Counted from the first letter of the stretch, positions 8,864 through 16,716 are shown. The stretch is DNA of 32,567 nucleotides from Luteibacter sp. (GCF_009912395.1 NZ_WNDO01000041.1:1-32567), one strand, 5' to 3'. Program-made: numbers and translations. Notes: generated by a model from the sequence alone, not told the origin.

Positions 8864-10269
8864 GCGAACCACCCATGCAGCATCCATCGACCCGGCGCAT
8901 CCGGCGCGCGATACACCCAGGCGCGCTGGCCTTGCGCGGTGCGCGCGACGTAGTAGTCACGACGCATGTCGCCGCTGTCCCACCACCCGGTTTCCAGGCG
9001 CTCCGGGCCGGCGAGGATCGTGAGCGTCTCGCCGTACAACGGCACGGGCTTGTCGAGCAGCCAGGTCGGACGTGGTGAGGGCTCCGGCACGGGAACGACG
9101 GCCGTGGGCTCCCTCGCCTGCGCATGTTCGGGACGGGGATCGACGGTGCGACCGAGACGGTAGATCGCCTTCTCACCAAGTCGCGCGAGCAAGCGTCCGC
9201 GCAACTGGTCGAGCGGCATCGCGTTGGCTGGCCGCGTGTCGAACAAGTCGCGACCGGCCGGCACGAAGGGTGGCAATTCGCTGGCGACCAGGCGCATCGC
9301 CACCACGGACGACGGCAGCGCCTGCCGCTCCAGGCGTTCGCGCGCACAGTCGAACAGCAGGCGCGCATCGCGTTCGGCGGCAAGCAGGCCGATCGGCATG
9401 CGCGTGGGCTCACCGGTGCGATGTTCCAGTTCCACGACGAAACGCTGTACGCCGCCGTCGCGGCCTGCCAGATAAGCCGCCAAGTCGCCCGTGAGGCGGC
9501 GCAACGGAAAGACCAGCGCTCCCGAATGCTCGACCTCGTGCGACCACTCCATGCGCAGGTCGAGGCTGTCCGGCGGCCGGAAGCTTTCCAGTTGCGCCGG
9601 CGCATCACCGGTGAGCTCGTCGAGATGGTCGATAAGCCCCGCGCCGAAACGGCGCTGCACACCCGCGCGCGGCAACTGCATGAGCTGGCCGAGCGTGCGC
9701 ACGCCCATGGAGGCCAGCGCGTCGGCGACACCGCCCGGGAGGCGCGCCCGCTGCACCGGAATGGGCGCGAGCGTGCGGCGCAATTCATCCGTCGTGGTGA
9801 CCGCGAGACCGTCGCGCACACCTGCGAGCACATGCGCGGCGTGGGCGTTTGGCGCCAGCGCGACGCGATGATGGAAACCCTGCTCGACCAGACCTTCGCG
9901 CAACGTCGTCTCGAAGTCGCACCACGGGCCGAACAGGTTGCGGCTCTTGCTGACTTCGAGCACCACCGCATGCGGCAGCAAGGCTACGTCGGAGCTATAC
10001 CCGTAAGCCCAGGCAGCCAGAAAACGGTGCGCGCGAGCAGTCGCGGCCGGGTCGTATTCCACCGTATCGAAATGGTTGAGCAAGGCCTGCGCCGCCGAAA
10101 GCCGTTGCCCCCGGTAAATGCCAGCCGCCTGCGCGAAACGATTGGCGGCGACCACGATGCGCGCATTGGCCGGCCCGCCCACCAGCACCAGCGGTTCGTC
10201 GGAGGGCGGACGTCGACGAAGGACATCGTCCAGCGCCAGTCGCGGCAGCAATACACAGGCCCAGAGCAT
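8860..10269 (-). CDS. imuB: ImuB, Y-family polymerase-like translesion protein
   Basis: The protein of 469 residues has the Y-family polymerase fold at the N-terminus ([19 protein letters not shown], then [14 protein letters not shown], and the helix-hairpin-helix-like [23 protein letters not shown]). It lacks the acidic catalytic triad of active Y-family enzymes; for example, the first acidic residue of a D-x-D-x-F-F-A-x-V-E motif is absent from the start. That is the hallmark of ImuB, a non-catalytic hub that brings DnaE2 to the beta clamp. The C-terminal part ([29 protein letters not shown]...RDYYVA) is typical of the family. It starts nine bases after imuA and overlaps dnaE2 by ATGA. Confidence 0.95.
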   Translation of the reverse strand: MLWACVLLPRLALDDVLRRRPPSDEPLVLVGGPANARIVVAANRFAQAAGIYRGQRLSAAQALLNHFDTVEYDPAATARAHRFLAAWAYGYSSDVALLPHAVVLEVSKSRNLFGPWCDFETTLREGLVEQGFHHRVALAPNAHAAHVLAGVRDGLAVTTTDELRRTLAPIPVQRARLPGGVADALASMGVRTLGQLMQLPRAGVQRRFGAGLIDHLDELTGDAPAQLESFRPPDSLDLRMEWSHEVEHSGALVFPLRRLTGDLAAYLAGRDGGVQRFVVELEHRTGEPTRMPIGLLAAERDARLLFDCARERLERQALPSSVVAMRLVASELPPFVPAGRDLFDTRPANAMPLDQLRGRLLARLGEKAIYRLGRTVDPRPEHAQAREPTAVVPVPEPSPRPTWLLDKPVPLYGETLTILAGPERLETGWWDSGDMRRDYYVARTAQGQRAWVYRAPDAPGRWMLHGWFA

Positions 10270-10278
10270 CGGATCGCC

Positions 10279-10902
10279 TCACGCCCAGCCGACGGGCAAC
10301 GGCACGGGAAACGCGGGTGCGTTGCCCCCACGGCATTTGTGCACGCGCACCTGCGGCGCGGCACCCGGCAATAGTTCGAGGCGTAGCGCGGCGGGCGACG
10401 CCTGCACGAGATGGCGACGGTCGCGGAAGGCGAAGGCCAGCGCCTTGCCCGTGTCCGCCGCCACCTGCAGGCGACGCAAGGCGCGGTCATCGGCCTGCAC
10501 CGGCCACGCCAGCACCGCCGCGCAACTGCCCGAGCGCAAGCATTGCTCCGTGGCCCACAACGCGTCGCGCGTGTCGGCGTCGATGATGTCCACCTGCGAC
10601 ATGCGCACGCCGCGCGCTTCCCACCCCGCCACATAGGGAATGTACGGCGGCGCGACCACCACCACGGTGCGCCCCGCCTGCGTGTGTCGCGCGAGCGTGG
10701 GCAGCAGCAGTTGCAGTTCGCCCACGCCATCCACCGGCAGCAGGATCTCCGTCATGGCCGCGGCAGGCCAGCCACCGGCGGGCAGGATCGCATCGAGCGA
10801 CGCCCAGCCGGTCGGCTCGTCGCCATCCGGCGACGGCGTGGCGGTGCCCTGCCAGACCTGCCGGCCTTCGATCAGCGAACGGAGCGCAACGACGTTGCCC
10901 AT
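10279..10902 (-). CDS. imuA: ImuA, translesion synthesis-associated RecA-like protein
   Basis: The product of 207 residues matches the proteobacterial ImuA type, a RecA/SulA-like partner of ImuB. Recognisable parts are GWASLDAILPAGGWPAAAMTEIL near the start (the equivalent of the lead-in to the RecA core), VVVVAPPYIPYVAGWEARGV, the WATEQCLRSGSCAAVLAW helix-strand, and a C-terminal RLELLPGA...VHKCRGG segment. No complete Walker A motif is visible, as is usual in ImuA. It lies seven bases after the umuD-like gene and ten before imuB, so it is the second gene of the SOS operon. It is required in other bacteria for DnaE2-dependent mutagenesis. Confidence 0.92.
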   Translation of the reverse strand: MGNVVALRSLIEGRQVWQGTATPSPDGDEPTGWASLDAILPAGGWPAAAMTEILLPVDGVGELQLLLPTLARHTQAGRTVVVVAPPYIPYVAGWEARGVRMSQVDIIDADTRDALWATEQCLRSGSCAAVLAWPVQADDRALRRLQVAADTGKALAFAFRDRRHLVQASPAALRLELLPGAAPQVRVHKCRGGNAPAFPVPLPVGWA

Positions 10903-10908
10903 GACCGC

Positions 10909-11478
10909 TCAGCGCAAGGCGCGCAGGCAGCGGGTAACGACACCCCAGATCTCCAGGGTCTCGCCTTCGCGGAACACGATGGGCTTGAAGTGCGCGTTCT
11001 CCGGCAGCAGTGCCACCTGGCCATCGAGGGTGCCAAGACGCTTGATCGACAGCTCGCCGTTGACGATCGCCACGACGATGTCGCCCTGCCGCGGCTTGAG
11101 CGCGCGATCGACGATAACCTCGTCGTTGTCGAAGATGCCCGCGCCGATCATCGACCAGCCGGACACGCGGATGATGAATGTGCTGGGCTCGTGACCCGGC
11201 AACACCAAGTGAGTGTTGAGGTCCACCGCCTCGTCGGCGTGCGCGTCGGCCACACCGGGCACGCCCGCCGGCACGCGGCTGGTGAAGGCGGTCAGCGCGA
11301 CCGTGGATGGGTCAAGGGAAACCGGCCGCGGTTCTTCCAGGGCCGGCGGCTTGCGGTAGGCGTCCAGGTAGGCCAGAACGGCCGGCACCTGGCTCTCCGG
11401 CACGCGGATGCGCTGGCTCGGCTCACCGGCGGGACGGCCGGCGCCAGGGCGGGATCCACCGTGGTCGGAGGGGGGCAT
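10909..11478 (-). CDS. UmuD/LexA-like S24 autopeptidase heading the SOS mutagenesis operon
   Basis: The protein of 189 residues is an S24-family self-cleaving peptidase. Cleavage would occur at A71-G72 (SRVPAGVPG). The catalytic serine is S109 (SGWSMIGAG) and the lysine is K146 (ELSIKRLG), 37 residues apart, the same spacing as in UmuD. The N-terminal 60 residues have no helix-turn-helix. Instead they carry a basic/glycine-rich GGSRPGAGRPAG segment followed by a helix. It is therefore closer to UmuD than to LexA, although related operons in Xanthomonadales are often headed by a lexA paralogue. It probably acts after RecA-stimulated cleavage. Ribosome-binding sequence is weak. Two inverted repeats precede it. 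Confidence 0.85.
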   Translation of the reverse strand: MPPSDHGGSRPGAGRPAGEPSQRIRVPESQVPAVLAYLDAYRKPPALEEPRPVSLDPSTVALTAFTSRVPAGVPGVADAHADEAVDLNTHLVLPGHEPSTFIIRVSGWSMIGAGIFDNDEVIVDRALKPRQGDIVVAIVNGELSIKRLGTLDGQVALLPENAHFKPIVFREGETLEIWGVVTRCLRALR

Positions 11479-11486
11479 GGGCGGCC

Positions 11487-11544
11487 ATCTTGATTAGCGG
11501 GACGGAATTCAAGATACCACCGACCTATCTCATTGGGTGAGATA
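11487..11544. promoter_or_regulatory. Two inverted repeats upstream of the SOS mutagenesis operon
   Basis: TATCTCA (11526-11532) and TGAGATA (11538-11544) form a perfect 7-base dyad with a 5-base spacer. ATCTTGA (11487-11493) and TCAAGAT (11509-11515) form a second 7-base dyad with a 15-base spacer, ending nine bases from the umuD-like start codon. Both lie where the operon promoter should be. Neither matches the Escherichia LexA box or the TTAG-N6-TACTA type described in xanthomonads, so the binding protein is open. Confidence 0.45.
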
Positions 11545-11568
11545 TCCGTGGGCCCGGGCGCCCCAACG

Positions 11569-11955
11569 TCAACCGATCGGCTCGGATATCTCGATGAGGT
11601 TGAGGTCCGGATCGCGGACGTAGACCGAGCGGATGGGACGGGTGGCGCCGGTACGCTCCACGGGACCTTCGACGATCGGCCAGCCTTTCGCCTCCAGATG
11701 CGCGATGACCTCGACCAGCGGCACGGCCGCCATGAAGCACAGGTCGAGCGCGCCCGGCACCGGCAGGTGGGCCTTGGGTTCGAATTCCTTGCCCTTCACG
11801 TGCAGGTTGATCTTCTGCTCGCCGAAGCGGAACGCGATGCGATCGCCCCGGAACGTCTCCAGGGTCATGCCGAGCACATCGGTGTAGAAACGCACCGTGG
11901 CGTCGGGGTCGACGCAGGTGAGCACGAGATGGTCGAGGTGATCGATCAACGACAT
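11569..11955 (-). CDS. VOC family protein (glyoxalase/bleomycin-resistance fold)
   Basis: The product of 128 residues is a single vicinal-oxygen-chelate protein made of two beta-alpha-beta-beta-beta modules. It opens with IDHLDHLVLTCVDPDATVRFYTDVLGM, containing the metal-type histidine of strand 1. It continues with FRFGEQKINLHVKG, with another histidine, and ends in SVYVRDPDLNLIEISEP, with the closing glutamate. These are the typical metal ligands of the family, so a metalloenzyme or ligand-binding role is likely, substrate unknown. The start at 11955 (MSLIDHLDHLVL) follows AGGAA by eight bases; longer frames upstream overlap the divergent LysE gene and are not credible. Confidence 0.9.
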   Translation of the reverse strand: MSLIDHLDHLVLTCVDPDATVRFYTDVLGMTLETFRGDRIAFRFGEQKINLHVKGKEFEPKAHLPVPGALDLCFMAAVPLVEVIAHLEAKGWPIVEGPVERTGATRPIRSVYVRDPDLNLIEISEPIG

Positions 11956-12102
11956 CAGAAACGTTCCTGGGTGGCGATACGTCATTCTCGGCGCACCCGC
12001 AGGCACGGTCCAATACATGGCGCGATCGATTCCATTCGTGACGCGACTGCGTCCAGCGGGCGGCCTTATACTCAAACCTCCCCTCCCCCGCATGCCATCG
12101 CC

Positions 12103-12717
12103 ATGTTCGACGTCCACGCCATCGCCGTCGTCTTTTCCGTCTACGTGGTCGGCGTGGTCGTGCCCGGCCCCAACTTCGTGGCCGTCGCGCACAAGGCCGC
12201 GTCCACCACCGTGCACGAGGCGCTGGGCACCGTAGTGGGCATCGTGCTGGTGAACCTGTTCTGGGCCAGTTGCGCGATCATGGGCGTGGGCATCGTCTTC
12301 GCCACGTTCCCGTGGATCGCCCTCGCGGTGAAGCTGGCCGGTGCCGGCTACCTGATCTGGTTCGGCGGCCGCCTGATCGTCAAGGCCGGCGCACAAGCCG
12401 CCGCCCCCGAGACCTCGCGGACCGGCGGCATGCGCCGTGCAATTCGCGAAGGCGTCGCCACGAATCTGGTCAACCCGAAGTCCATGGCGTTCTTCGCGGC
12501 CGTGTTCGCCGCCGCGGCGCCACCGCATGTATCCATGCCGACCTTCCTGGGCATGCTCGGCACCGTCGGCGTCGTGGCGACCACCTGGTACGGACTGGTG
12601 GCCGTGCTGTTCGCCACGCCACGCGTCGCCGCCCGCTATCGCCGCCACAAGGCCTGGGTGGACCGCGTCTGCGGCTCCATCATCGTGGCGCTGGGTATCC
12701 GCCAACTGGCCCGCTGA
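12103..12717 (+). CDS. LysE/RhtB family amino-acid exporter
   Basis: This inner-membrane protein of 204 residues has the LysE/RhtB layout of about six transmembrane helices. It opens with a hydrophobic helix and the family motif V-P-G-P-N-F (here VVVPGPNFVAVA). It then shows GTVVGIVLVNLFWAS, the AVKLAGAGYLIWFGGRL helix, and the conserved GVATNLVNPKSMAFFAAVF segment (N-P-K). RhtB relatives export amino acids or their derivatives; the substrate cannot be told. It is transcribed divergently from the VOC gene over a 147-base gap and convergently with the SDR gene, whose stop codon begins eight bases after its own. Confidence 0.93.
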   Translation: MFDVHAIAVVFSVYVVGVVVPGPNFVAVAHKAASTTVHEALGTVVGIVLVNLFWASCAIMGVGIVFATFPWIALAVKLAGAGYLIWFGGRLIVKAGAQAAAPETSRTGGMRRAIREGVATNLVNPKSMAFFAAVFAAAAPPHVSMPTFLGMLGTVGVVATTWYGLVAVLFATPRVAARYRRHKAWVDRVCGSIIVALGIRQLAR

Positions 12718-12725
12718 GCGCCCAC

Positions 12726-13460
12726 TCAGGCGAGATAGCCACCGTCCACGGTGAGGCTCGCGCTGTGCACGAAGCGTGCTTCGGGGCCCGCCAGGAAGGC
12801 CACGACGGAAGCCACCTCGGCGCTCTCGCCGATTCGTCCCTGCGCGATCAGGCCGCTCAGCATCTCGCGGGCCTCCTCCGGATTCATGTCGGTACCGATC
12901 GGCCCTGGCTGCACGTTGTTGACGGTGATGCCCAGCGGACCGAGATCGCGGGCCAGGCCCCGGGTCATGGATTGCACCGCGCCCTTGCTGGCGCTGTAGA
13001 GGGTTGCGCCGGGAAAGCCGGAGCGATCTGCCACGACGCTGCCGACATTGACGATGCTCGCGCCGGGTTTCATGTGCCGCGTTGCCGCCCGCGCGGCGGC
13101 ATAGACCGCCCTGACATTGATCGCGAACAGGCGGTCGTAGGTGTCCAGCCCCAGGTCGTCCGGACCGTCCTTCGCGATCACGCCGGCGTTGTTCACCAGG
13201 ATATCGAGACGACCGTGTTTCGCTGCCGCGTCATCGATCGCCGCCACCAGCAGGGCGGCCTCCGCACTGTCCACGCGGATCGCGGTGGCCTTGCCGCCAC
13301 CCTGGCGCAACTCGTCGGCCAGACGCTCCGCCACTTCGGTGGAACTGGCGTAAGTGAAGGTGACTTCCGCGCCCTGCTCCGCCAGCTTGCGGACGATGGC
13401 CGCGCCGATACCACGGGAACCGCCAGTGACGAAGGCCTGCTTGCCCTGCAACGTACCCAT
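12726..13460 (-). CDS. SDR family NAD(P)-dependent oxidoreductase
   Basis: This classical short-chain dehydrogenase/reductase has 244 residues. The cofactor-binding motif T-G-G-S-R-G-I-G is at residues 12-19, with N-N-A-G after strand 4. The catalytic serine is in VGSVVADRSG and the Y-x-x-x-K motif is YSASK. The end LTVDGGYLA is typical. The substrate is unknown; SDRs placed beside TetR regulators often act in detoxification. GAGGTGA precedes the ATG. A 22-bp operator shared with the tetR gene lies about 100 bases upstream, followed by a terminator-like hairpin, so it is probably repressed by that regulator. Confidence 0.95.
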   Translation of the reverse strand: MGTLQGKQAFVTGGSRGIGAAIVRKLAEQGAEVTFTYASSTEVAERLADELRQGGGKATAIRVDSAEAALLVAAIDDAAAKHGRLDILVNNAGVIAKDGPDDLGLDTYDRLFAINVRAVYAAARAATRHMKPGASIVNVGSVVADRSGFPGATLYSASKGAVQSMTRGLARDLGPLGITVNNVQPGPIGTDMNPEEAREMLSGLIAQGRIGESAEVASVVAFLAGPEARFVHSASLTVDGGYLA

Positions 13461-13502
13461 AACTCACCTCATTATTGATTGATTAGTCCAATATTTGATC
13501 CG

Positions 13503-13539
13503 AAAAAACGGAAGAAGGACTGATGCCTTTACTTCCGTT
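13503..13539 (-). terminator. Intrinsic terminator between tetR and the SDR gene
   Basis: On the minus strand AACGGAAG pairs with CTTCCGTT, with an inner AAGG/CCTT pair around the loop CATCAGT, followed directly by a run of six T. This ends tetR transcription. Since the second operator and a plausible promoter lie upstream of it, the same hairpin would also sit in the leader of the SDR transcript. Confidence 0.75.
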
Positions 13540-13555
13540 CATCTCGAAACTCAAT

Positions 13556-13577
13556 TTATGGACTGATCATTCCATAA
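13556..13577. promoter_or_regulatory. Second copy of the TetR-type operator, upstream of the SDR gene
   Basis: TTATGGACT, four bases, then ATTCCATAA. The left half is identical to the operator in front of tetR and the right half differs by one base. It overlaps the last codons of tetR. On the minus strand a promoter-like TTGTTA, 16 bases, TAAATT spans the same stretch, so a bound repressor would block transcription toward the SDR gene. Confidence 0.65.
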
Positions 13578-14151
13578 CAAGGGCGCGCAGGGCAAGATTC
13601 GCGATGGCGAACAGTTCGTTCGCCGTGGAGCCACCCCGCGCCGCCACCTTCAGTCCTGCCAGCGTGGCCAGCAGGTACGTCGCTCCCACCGCCGGATCGG
13701 TGTCGGGACGCACGCTCCCCTCCGCGATGCCCTCGCGCAGACGCGATTCGAAGGCGCGAAGGATCTTCCCCGATATCGCAGCGTTGACGGCATTCACATC
13801 CTCCGCCGAGGTGCCGAACTCCGCTATGGAGTGCACGCCCAGGCAGGAACGCGCCGGATCGGCCATGGCCTCGTCGATGAAGCCGTGCAACGCTTCGCGC
13901 AGGCCGTCGCGCACCGTCGCGGCAACGAACAGCCGAGAAATCGTCGACGCCGTGCTGTCCTCTGAATACCGGGTCAGCGCCTCAAGGTAGAGGGCTCGCT
14001 TATCGCCGAAGGTGTCGTATAGGCTCTGCCGCCCGATCTTCATCGCATCGAGCAGCATCGGCGTGGACGTGCCTTCGAAACCATGCGCGGCGAACGTCTC
14101 GATCGCGCGCCGCAAGGCGGTGTCCCTGTCGAATTCGCGAGGCCGGGCCAT
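13567..14151 (-). CDS. TetR/AcrR family transcriptional regulator
   Basis: The protein of 194 residues has the TetR helix-turn-helix at about residues 10-55 (ALRRAIETFAAHGFEGTSTPMLLDAMKIGRQSLYDTFGDKRALY) and an all-helical ligand domain with a TetR_C-like ending (DTDPAVGATYLLATLAGLKVAARGG). It reads toward the SDR gene on the same strand. A perfect 22-bp dyad lies nine bases before its start and a near copy lies at its 3' end, before the SDR gene. This supports autorepression plus control of the SDR gene by the same protein. The ligand is unknown. Confidence 0.93.
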   Translation of the reverse strand: MARPREFDRDTALRRAIETFAAHGFEGTSTPMLLDAMKIGRQSLYDTFGDKRALYLEALTRYSEDSTASTISRLFVAATVRDGLREALHGFIDEAMADPARSCLGVHSIAEFGTSAEDVNAVNAAISGKILRAFESRLREGIAEGSVRPDTDPAVGATYLLATLAGLKVAARGGSTANELFAIANLALRALVME

Positions 14152-14160
14152 GCGCCACCG

Positions 14161-14182
14161 TTATGGACTGTAAAGTCCATAA
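14161..14182. promoter_or_regulatory. 22-bp palindromic operator in front of tetR
   Basis: TTATGGACT (14161-14169), spacer GTAA, AGTCCATAA (14174-14182). The two 9-base arms are perfect reverse complements. It lies nine bases upstream of the tetR start codon, where a TetR-family autorepressor would bind. A near-identical copy is at 13556-13577. Confidence 0.75.
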
Positions 14183-14202
14183 GCCTAACGCATGACGGCT
14201 TA

Positions 14203-14559
14203 TTACGTGGCGGTCGCGGCCGGGAAGCCCGTACTGGTCTCGAACTCGGCGATGGGCCGCGATGTCTCGCTCAGCGAGGACAACGGCACCCGTTCGGCTA
14301 CGCCCATCAAGCGGGCCCGCAGGGCGCTGATTTCGCGGATCCGCTCGGAGGCCTCGAACGAGTATTCGTCGGTCATCTCGAAGGCGGCGACCACGTCGCC
14401 GTCGGCGCCCCGCATGATCCAGGGGCGTCGGGCGGTGATGAGCCCGGCCTGCTGCAAGGCTTCGTAGACCTCCAGCAGAATGGAGATGACCAGATCCGTG
14501 CGTCCCGGGAAGGGACGGTACCCAACGATGATCGATGTGGCCATGCGCTTGCCCCGCAT
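14203..14559 (-). CDS. Conserved-looking small protein of unknown function
   Basis: The product is 118 residues from the ATG at 14559, or 113 from a second in-frame ATG at 14544 (MATSIIVGYRPFPGR). The second may be the true start, since the residues before it look like leader. The sequence alternates strands and helices (TSIIVGYRPF, VISILLEVYEALQQAG, GDVVAAFEMTDEYSFEAS, RIREISALRARLMGVAE) and suggests a ferredoxin-like, ABM-type small fold; this is inference only. No signal peptide or membrane helix. It ends 21 bases from the operator of the tetR gene, on the same strand, so the tetR operator may also affect read-through from here. Confidence 0.6.
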   Translation of the reverse strand: MRGKRMATSIIVGYRPFPGRTDLVISILLEVYEALQQAGLITARRPWIMRGADGDVVAAFEMTDEYSFEASERIREISALRARLMGVAERVPLSSLSETSRPIAEFETSTGFPAATAT

Positions 14560-14605
14560 GCGAAATGGACCCTTCCGATTGTTCCGCTTGCGCTCGCGGC
14601 GTCAA

Positions 14606-14628
14606 GCCGAATCCTGGGCGGATTCGGC
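14606..14628 (-). terminator. Hairpin after the FGE-like gene
   Basis: GCCGAATCC (14606-14614) and GGATTCGGC (14620-14628) form a perfect nine-base stem with a five-base loop, 20 bases beyond the stop of the FGE-like gene. No real T run follows, so it is either a weak terminator or an RNA-stabilising hairpin. Confidence 0.45.
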
Positions 14629-14647
14629 AAGCTTCGCCGAAAGCCGA

Positions 14648-16606
14648 TCATTGCAGTTCGCGGACCACGCGGAAGCCCACGCGCGCGCTGCGGATATCGG
14701 CTCCCGCGCCCTGGCGGTAAGCCGAGCGGACCATGTCCGGCGCGCTGCCCCACGAGCCACCACGGATCACCCGGCGGTTGCAGCCTGGATTCACCCAGGC
14801 CTCGGCGGTGCGCGGTGCGCGGATGTAGTTGTCGTGCCAGCAGTCGGCGACCCACTCGGAGACGTTGCCGCCCATGTCGTAGAGGCCAAAGGCGTTGGGC
14901 GTGAAGCTCATGACCGGCGCGGGGCCCCAGTAGCCATCCTTGTAGCCGTTGAAGGCGTTGCTCCAGCGGCGTCCCGAGGCCGAGCGGTCGTTGCCGCCCG
15001 TGAGGTTTTCCACCTTCGAGGTGGGCGTGCCGTCGCCCCACCAGTAACGCGTAGTGGTGCCGCCGCGCAGCGCGTATTCGAACTCCGCCTCGCTGGCGAG
15101 GCGGTATTTCTTGCCCGTGCGCTGCGAGAGCCAGTCGGCATAGGCCTTGGCATCATTCCAGGAAACGTTCACCACCGGCAGGCGGTCCTGACCGGGCTTG
15201 CCGGCGTAATCGTCCTGCCAGGTCGCGGCGCTGTCGTCGCGCAGGCCACCGCTGGCCTCGTCGTAGACGCTGCCGCCCTGGAGGGATTGCGACTGCGGCA
15301 CGTAACCGCTGGCGCGCACGAAGTCGCGGAACTGGCCGATGGTGACCGAACTGCGTCCCATCGCGAAGCCCTTGTCGACCTCCACCTCGTGCAACGGGGA
15401 TTCGTTGGCGTCGTGGCCACGTTCGCCATCGGGCGACCCCATCAGGAACTTGCCCGTCGGCACCACCACCATGGCCGGTGCCTGGCCATTGGTGTCCACG
15501 AAGCGGTCGAGGAAGACCTGGCCGGGCTTGTAGCTGGAATAGACCCGGGCGTTGGTCAGGCGTTCGTTGAAGTCGTCGATGCCGGCCACGTCGGGGCTCA
15601 CCTGCTGGGCCTTGGTCGCCAGCTGCTGGGCCAGCTCGAGGTTGCCCGAATCCAGCGCCGAACGGGCCTGGGCCAGCACGCCGCTGGCGCTCTGCCGGCG
15701 CATGCCCTCGATGCGGCCTCGTGTGTCCTGCAGCGCCTGCGACTCGGGCTCGATGGTGGCAGCCTCGGCCAGTGCGGCGTCGGCGCCGCTGAAATCGTTC
15801 TGGGCGACGGCCGCGAGAGCCTTGTCGAGGACGACGCGCTGCACCTGCCCGATACCCTGGACGGCCACCGCGTTCTCCGGATCGAGCTGGAGCACCTGGC
15901 GATAGGTGTCGAGCGCGCTGTCGCCGCGCGGCTGGCTGGCCTTGCCGTCCTGCAACTGCGTGGCGGCGTTGCCCAGCAGCGGACGCACCTTGTCGAGCAC
16001 GGCGAGCTTTTGCTGCAGCGGACCGACATCCCCAGCGCTGTCCGGCAGCGCCTTGAGTGCACCCAGCGAATCGCGGGTGGCATCGGCGTCGCCGAGCACG
16101 ATGTCCTGTTCGATCTCGGCAGCGAGCCGCGCCTTGACCTCATCGAGACCCGTGCGGGCCCGCTGGCTGTCTTCCTTTTCCTTGAGGGCGGCGGCGAACA
16201 GCGCGGCGGCGCTGTCCTTGCCTCCCACCAGGCGATCGGCCGCGAGCGCCTTGTCGGCGCGGTCCAGCAGCGCGGTCAGCTCGGGCGAATCGGGGGTCTT
16301 CTGGGCCGGCAGCGGAATCTCGTTGGATTTCTCGCGCTTGCGTGCGGCGATGACCGACGCGGGCGCCAGCATGATCGGCGGACCGGCATCCAGCTCCGAG
16401 GTCATGGCCGGTGCCGCGGCCTGGGGGCGCTGGTCGAAACCCATGGTGGTGGCCTGCCCGCGCAAGGGCGAGCGTGGCGTGTTCTGGCTGGGCTGGACGT
16501 GCAGCAGCTGCGGAAAAAAGTGATAGAACAACGCGAAAGCGAGCACGGCGACACCAAGAGCGCCGCCAATGGCGCGCTGTCGGCGGACGGTCTCGGTATT
16601 CGGCAT
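14648..16606 (-). CDS. Membrane-anchored protein with helical repeats and an FGE/SUMF1-type domain
   Basis: The protein of 652 residues has an N-terminal membrane anchor (about 12-30, GGALGVAVLAFALFYHFFP). A proline-rich linker follows. Residues about 110-350 are helical, with TPR-like repetition (LDTYRQVLQLDPENAVAVQGI; DFSGADAALAEAATIEPES; GNLELAQQLATKAQQVSPDV). An FGE-sulfatase domain runs from about 375 to the end, with MVVVPTGKFLMGSPDGERG, NVSWNDAKAYADWLS, YRLASEAEFEYALRGG, GLYDMGGNVSEWVADCW, RGGSWGSAPDMVRSAYR and SARVGFRVVREL. The paired cysteines that bind copper in true formylglycine-generating enzymes are not found in the last block, so that activity is unlikely. It probably acts in the periplasm as a binding or scaffold protein. 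It is divergent from rnd. Confidence 0.88.
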   Translation of the reverse strand: MPNTETVRRQRAIGGALGVAVLAFALFYHFFPQLLHVQPSQNTPRSPLRGQATTMGFDQRPQAAAPAMTSELDAGPPIMLAPASVIAARKREKSNEIPLPAQKTPDSPELTALLDRADKALAADRLVGGKDSAAALFAAALKEKEDSQRARTGLDEVKARLAAEIEQDIVLGDADATRDSLGALKALPDSAGDVGPLQQKLAVLDKVRPLLGNAATQLQDGKASQPRGDSALDTYRQVLQLDPENAVAVQGIGQVQRVVLDKALAAVAQNDFSGADAALAEAATIEPESQALQDTRGRIEGMRRQSASGVLAQARSALDSGNLELAQQLATKAQQVSPDVAGIDDFNERLTNARVYSSYKPGQVFLDRFVDTNGQAPAMVVVPTGKFLMGSPDGERGHDANESPLHEVEVDKGFAMGRSSVTIGQFRDFVRASGYVPQSQSLQGGSVYDEASGGLRDDSAATWQDDYAGKPGQDRLPVVNVSWNDAKAYADWLSQRTGKKYRLASEAEFEYALRGGTTTRYWWGDGTPTSKVENLTGGNDRSASGRRWSNAFNGYKDGYWGPAPVMSFTPNAFGLYDMGGNVSEWVADCWHDNYIRAPRTAEAWVNPGCNRRVIRGGSWGSAPDMVRSAYRQGAGADIRSARVGFRVVRELQ

Positions 16607-16716
16607 GGTGGGCTGTTCCGCGTGGGCCTGCTATCGTGCGCCGTCACCATAGGGAATCGCGCGCGACAGGGCAACCTCGCGACGTGCGCGTCCCTCGCAC
16701 CATTAAGGATGCATGC

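Noticed and set aside
10909-11478. Annotating the S24 gene as lexA
   Set aside because: No helix-turn-helix precedes the peptidase domain, and the N-terminus is a short glycine/arginine-rich segment; UmuD-like is the safer name.
11569-12705. A 378-residue protein reading through the VOC gene from within the LysE gene
   Set aside because: The upstream 250 residues are antisense to LysE and low-complexity; a good ribosome-binding site and the family start are at 11955.
14648-16606. Formylglycine-generating enzyme acting on a sulfatase
   Set aside because: The copper-binding cysteine pair is not present and no sulfatase gene is in the window.
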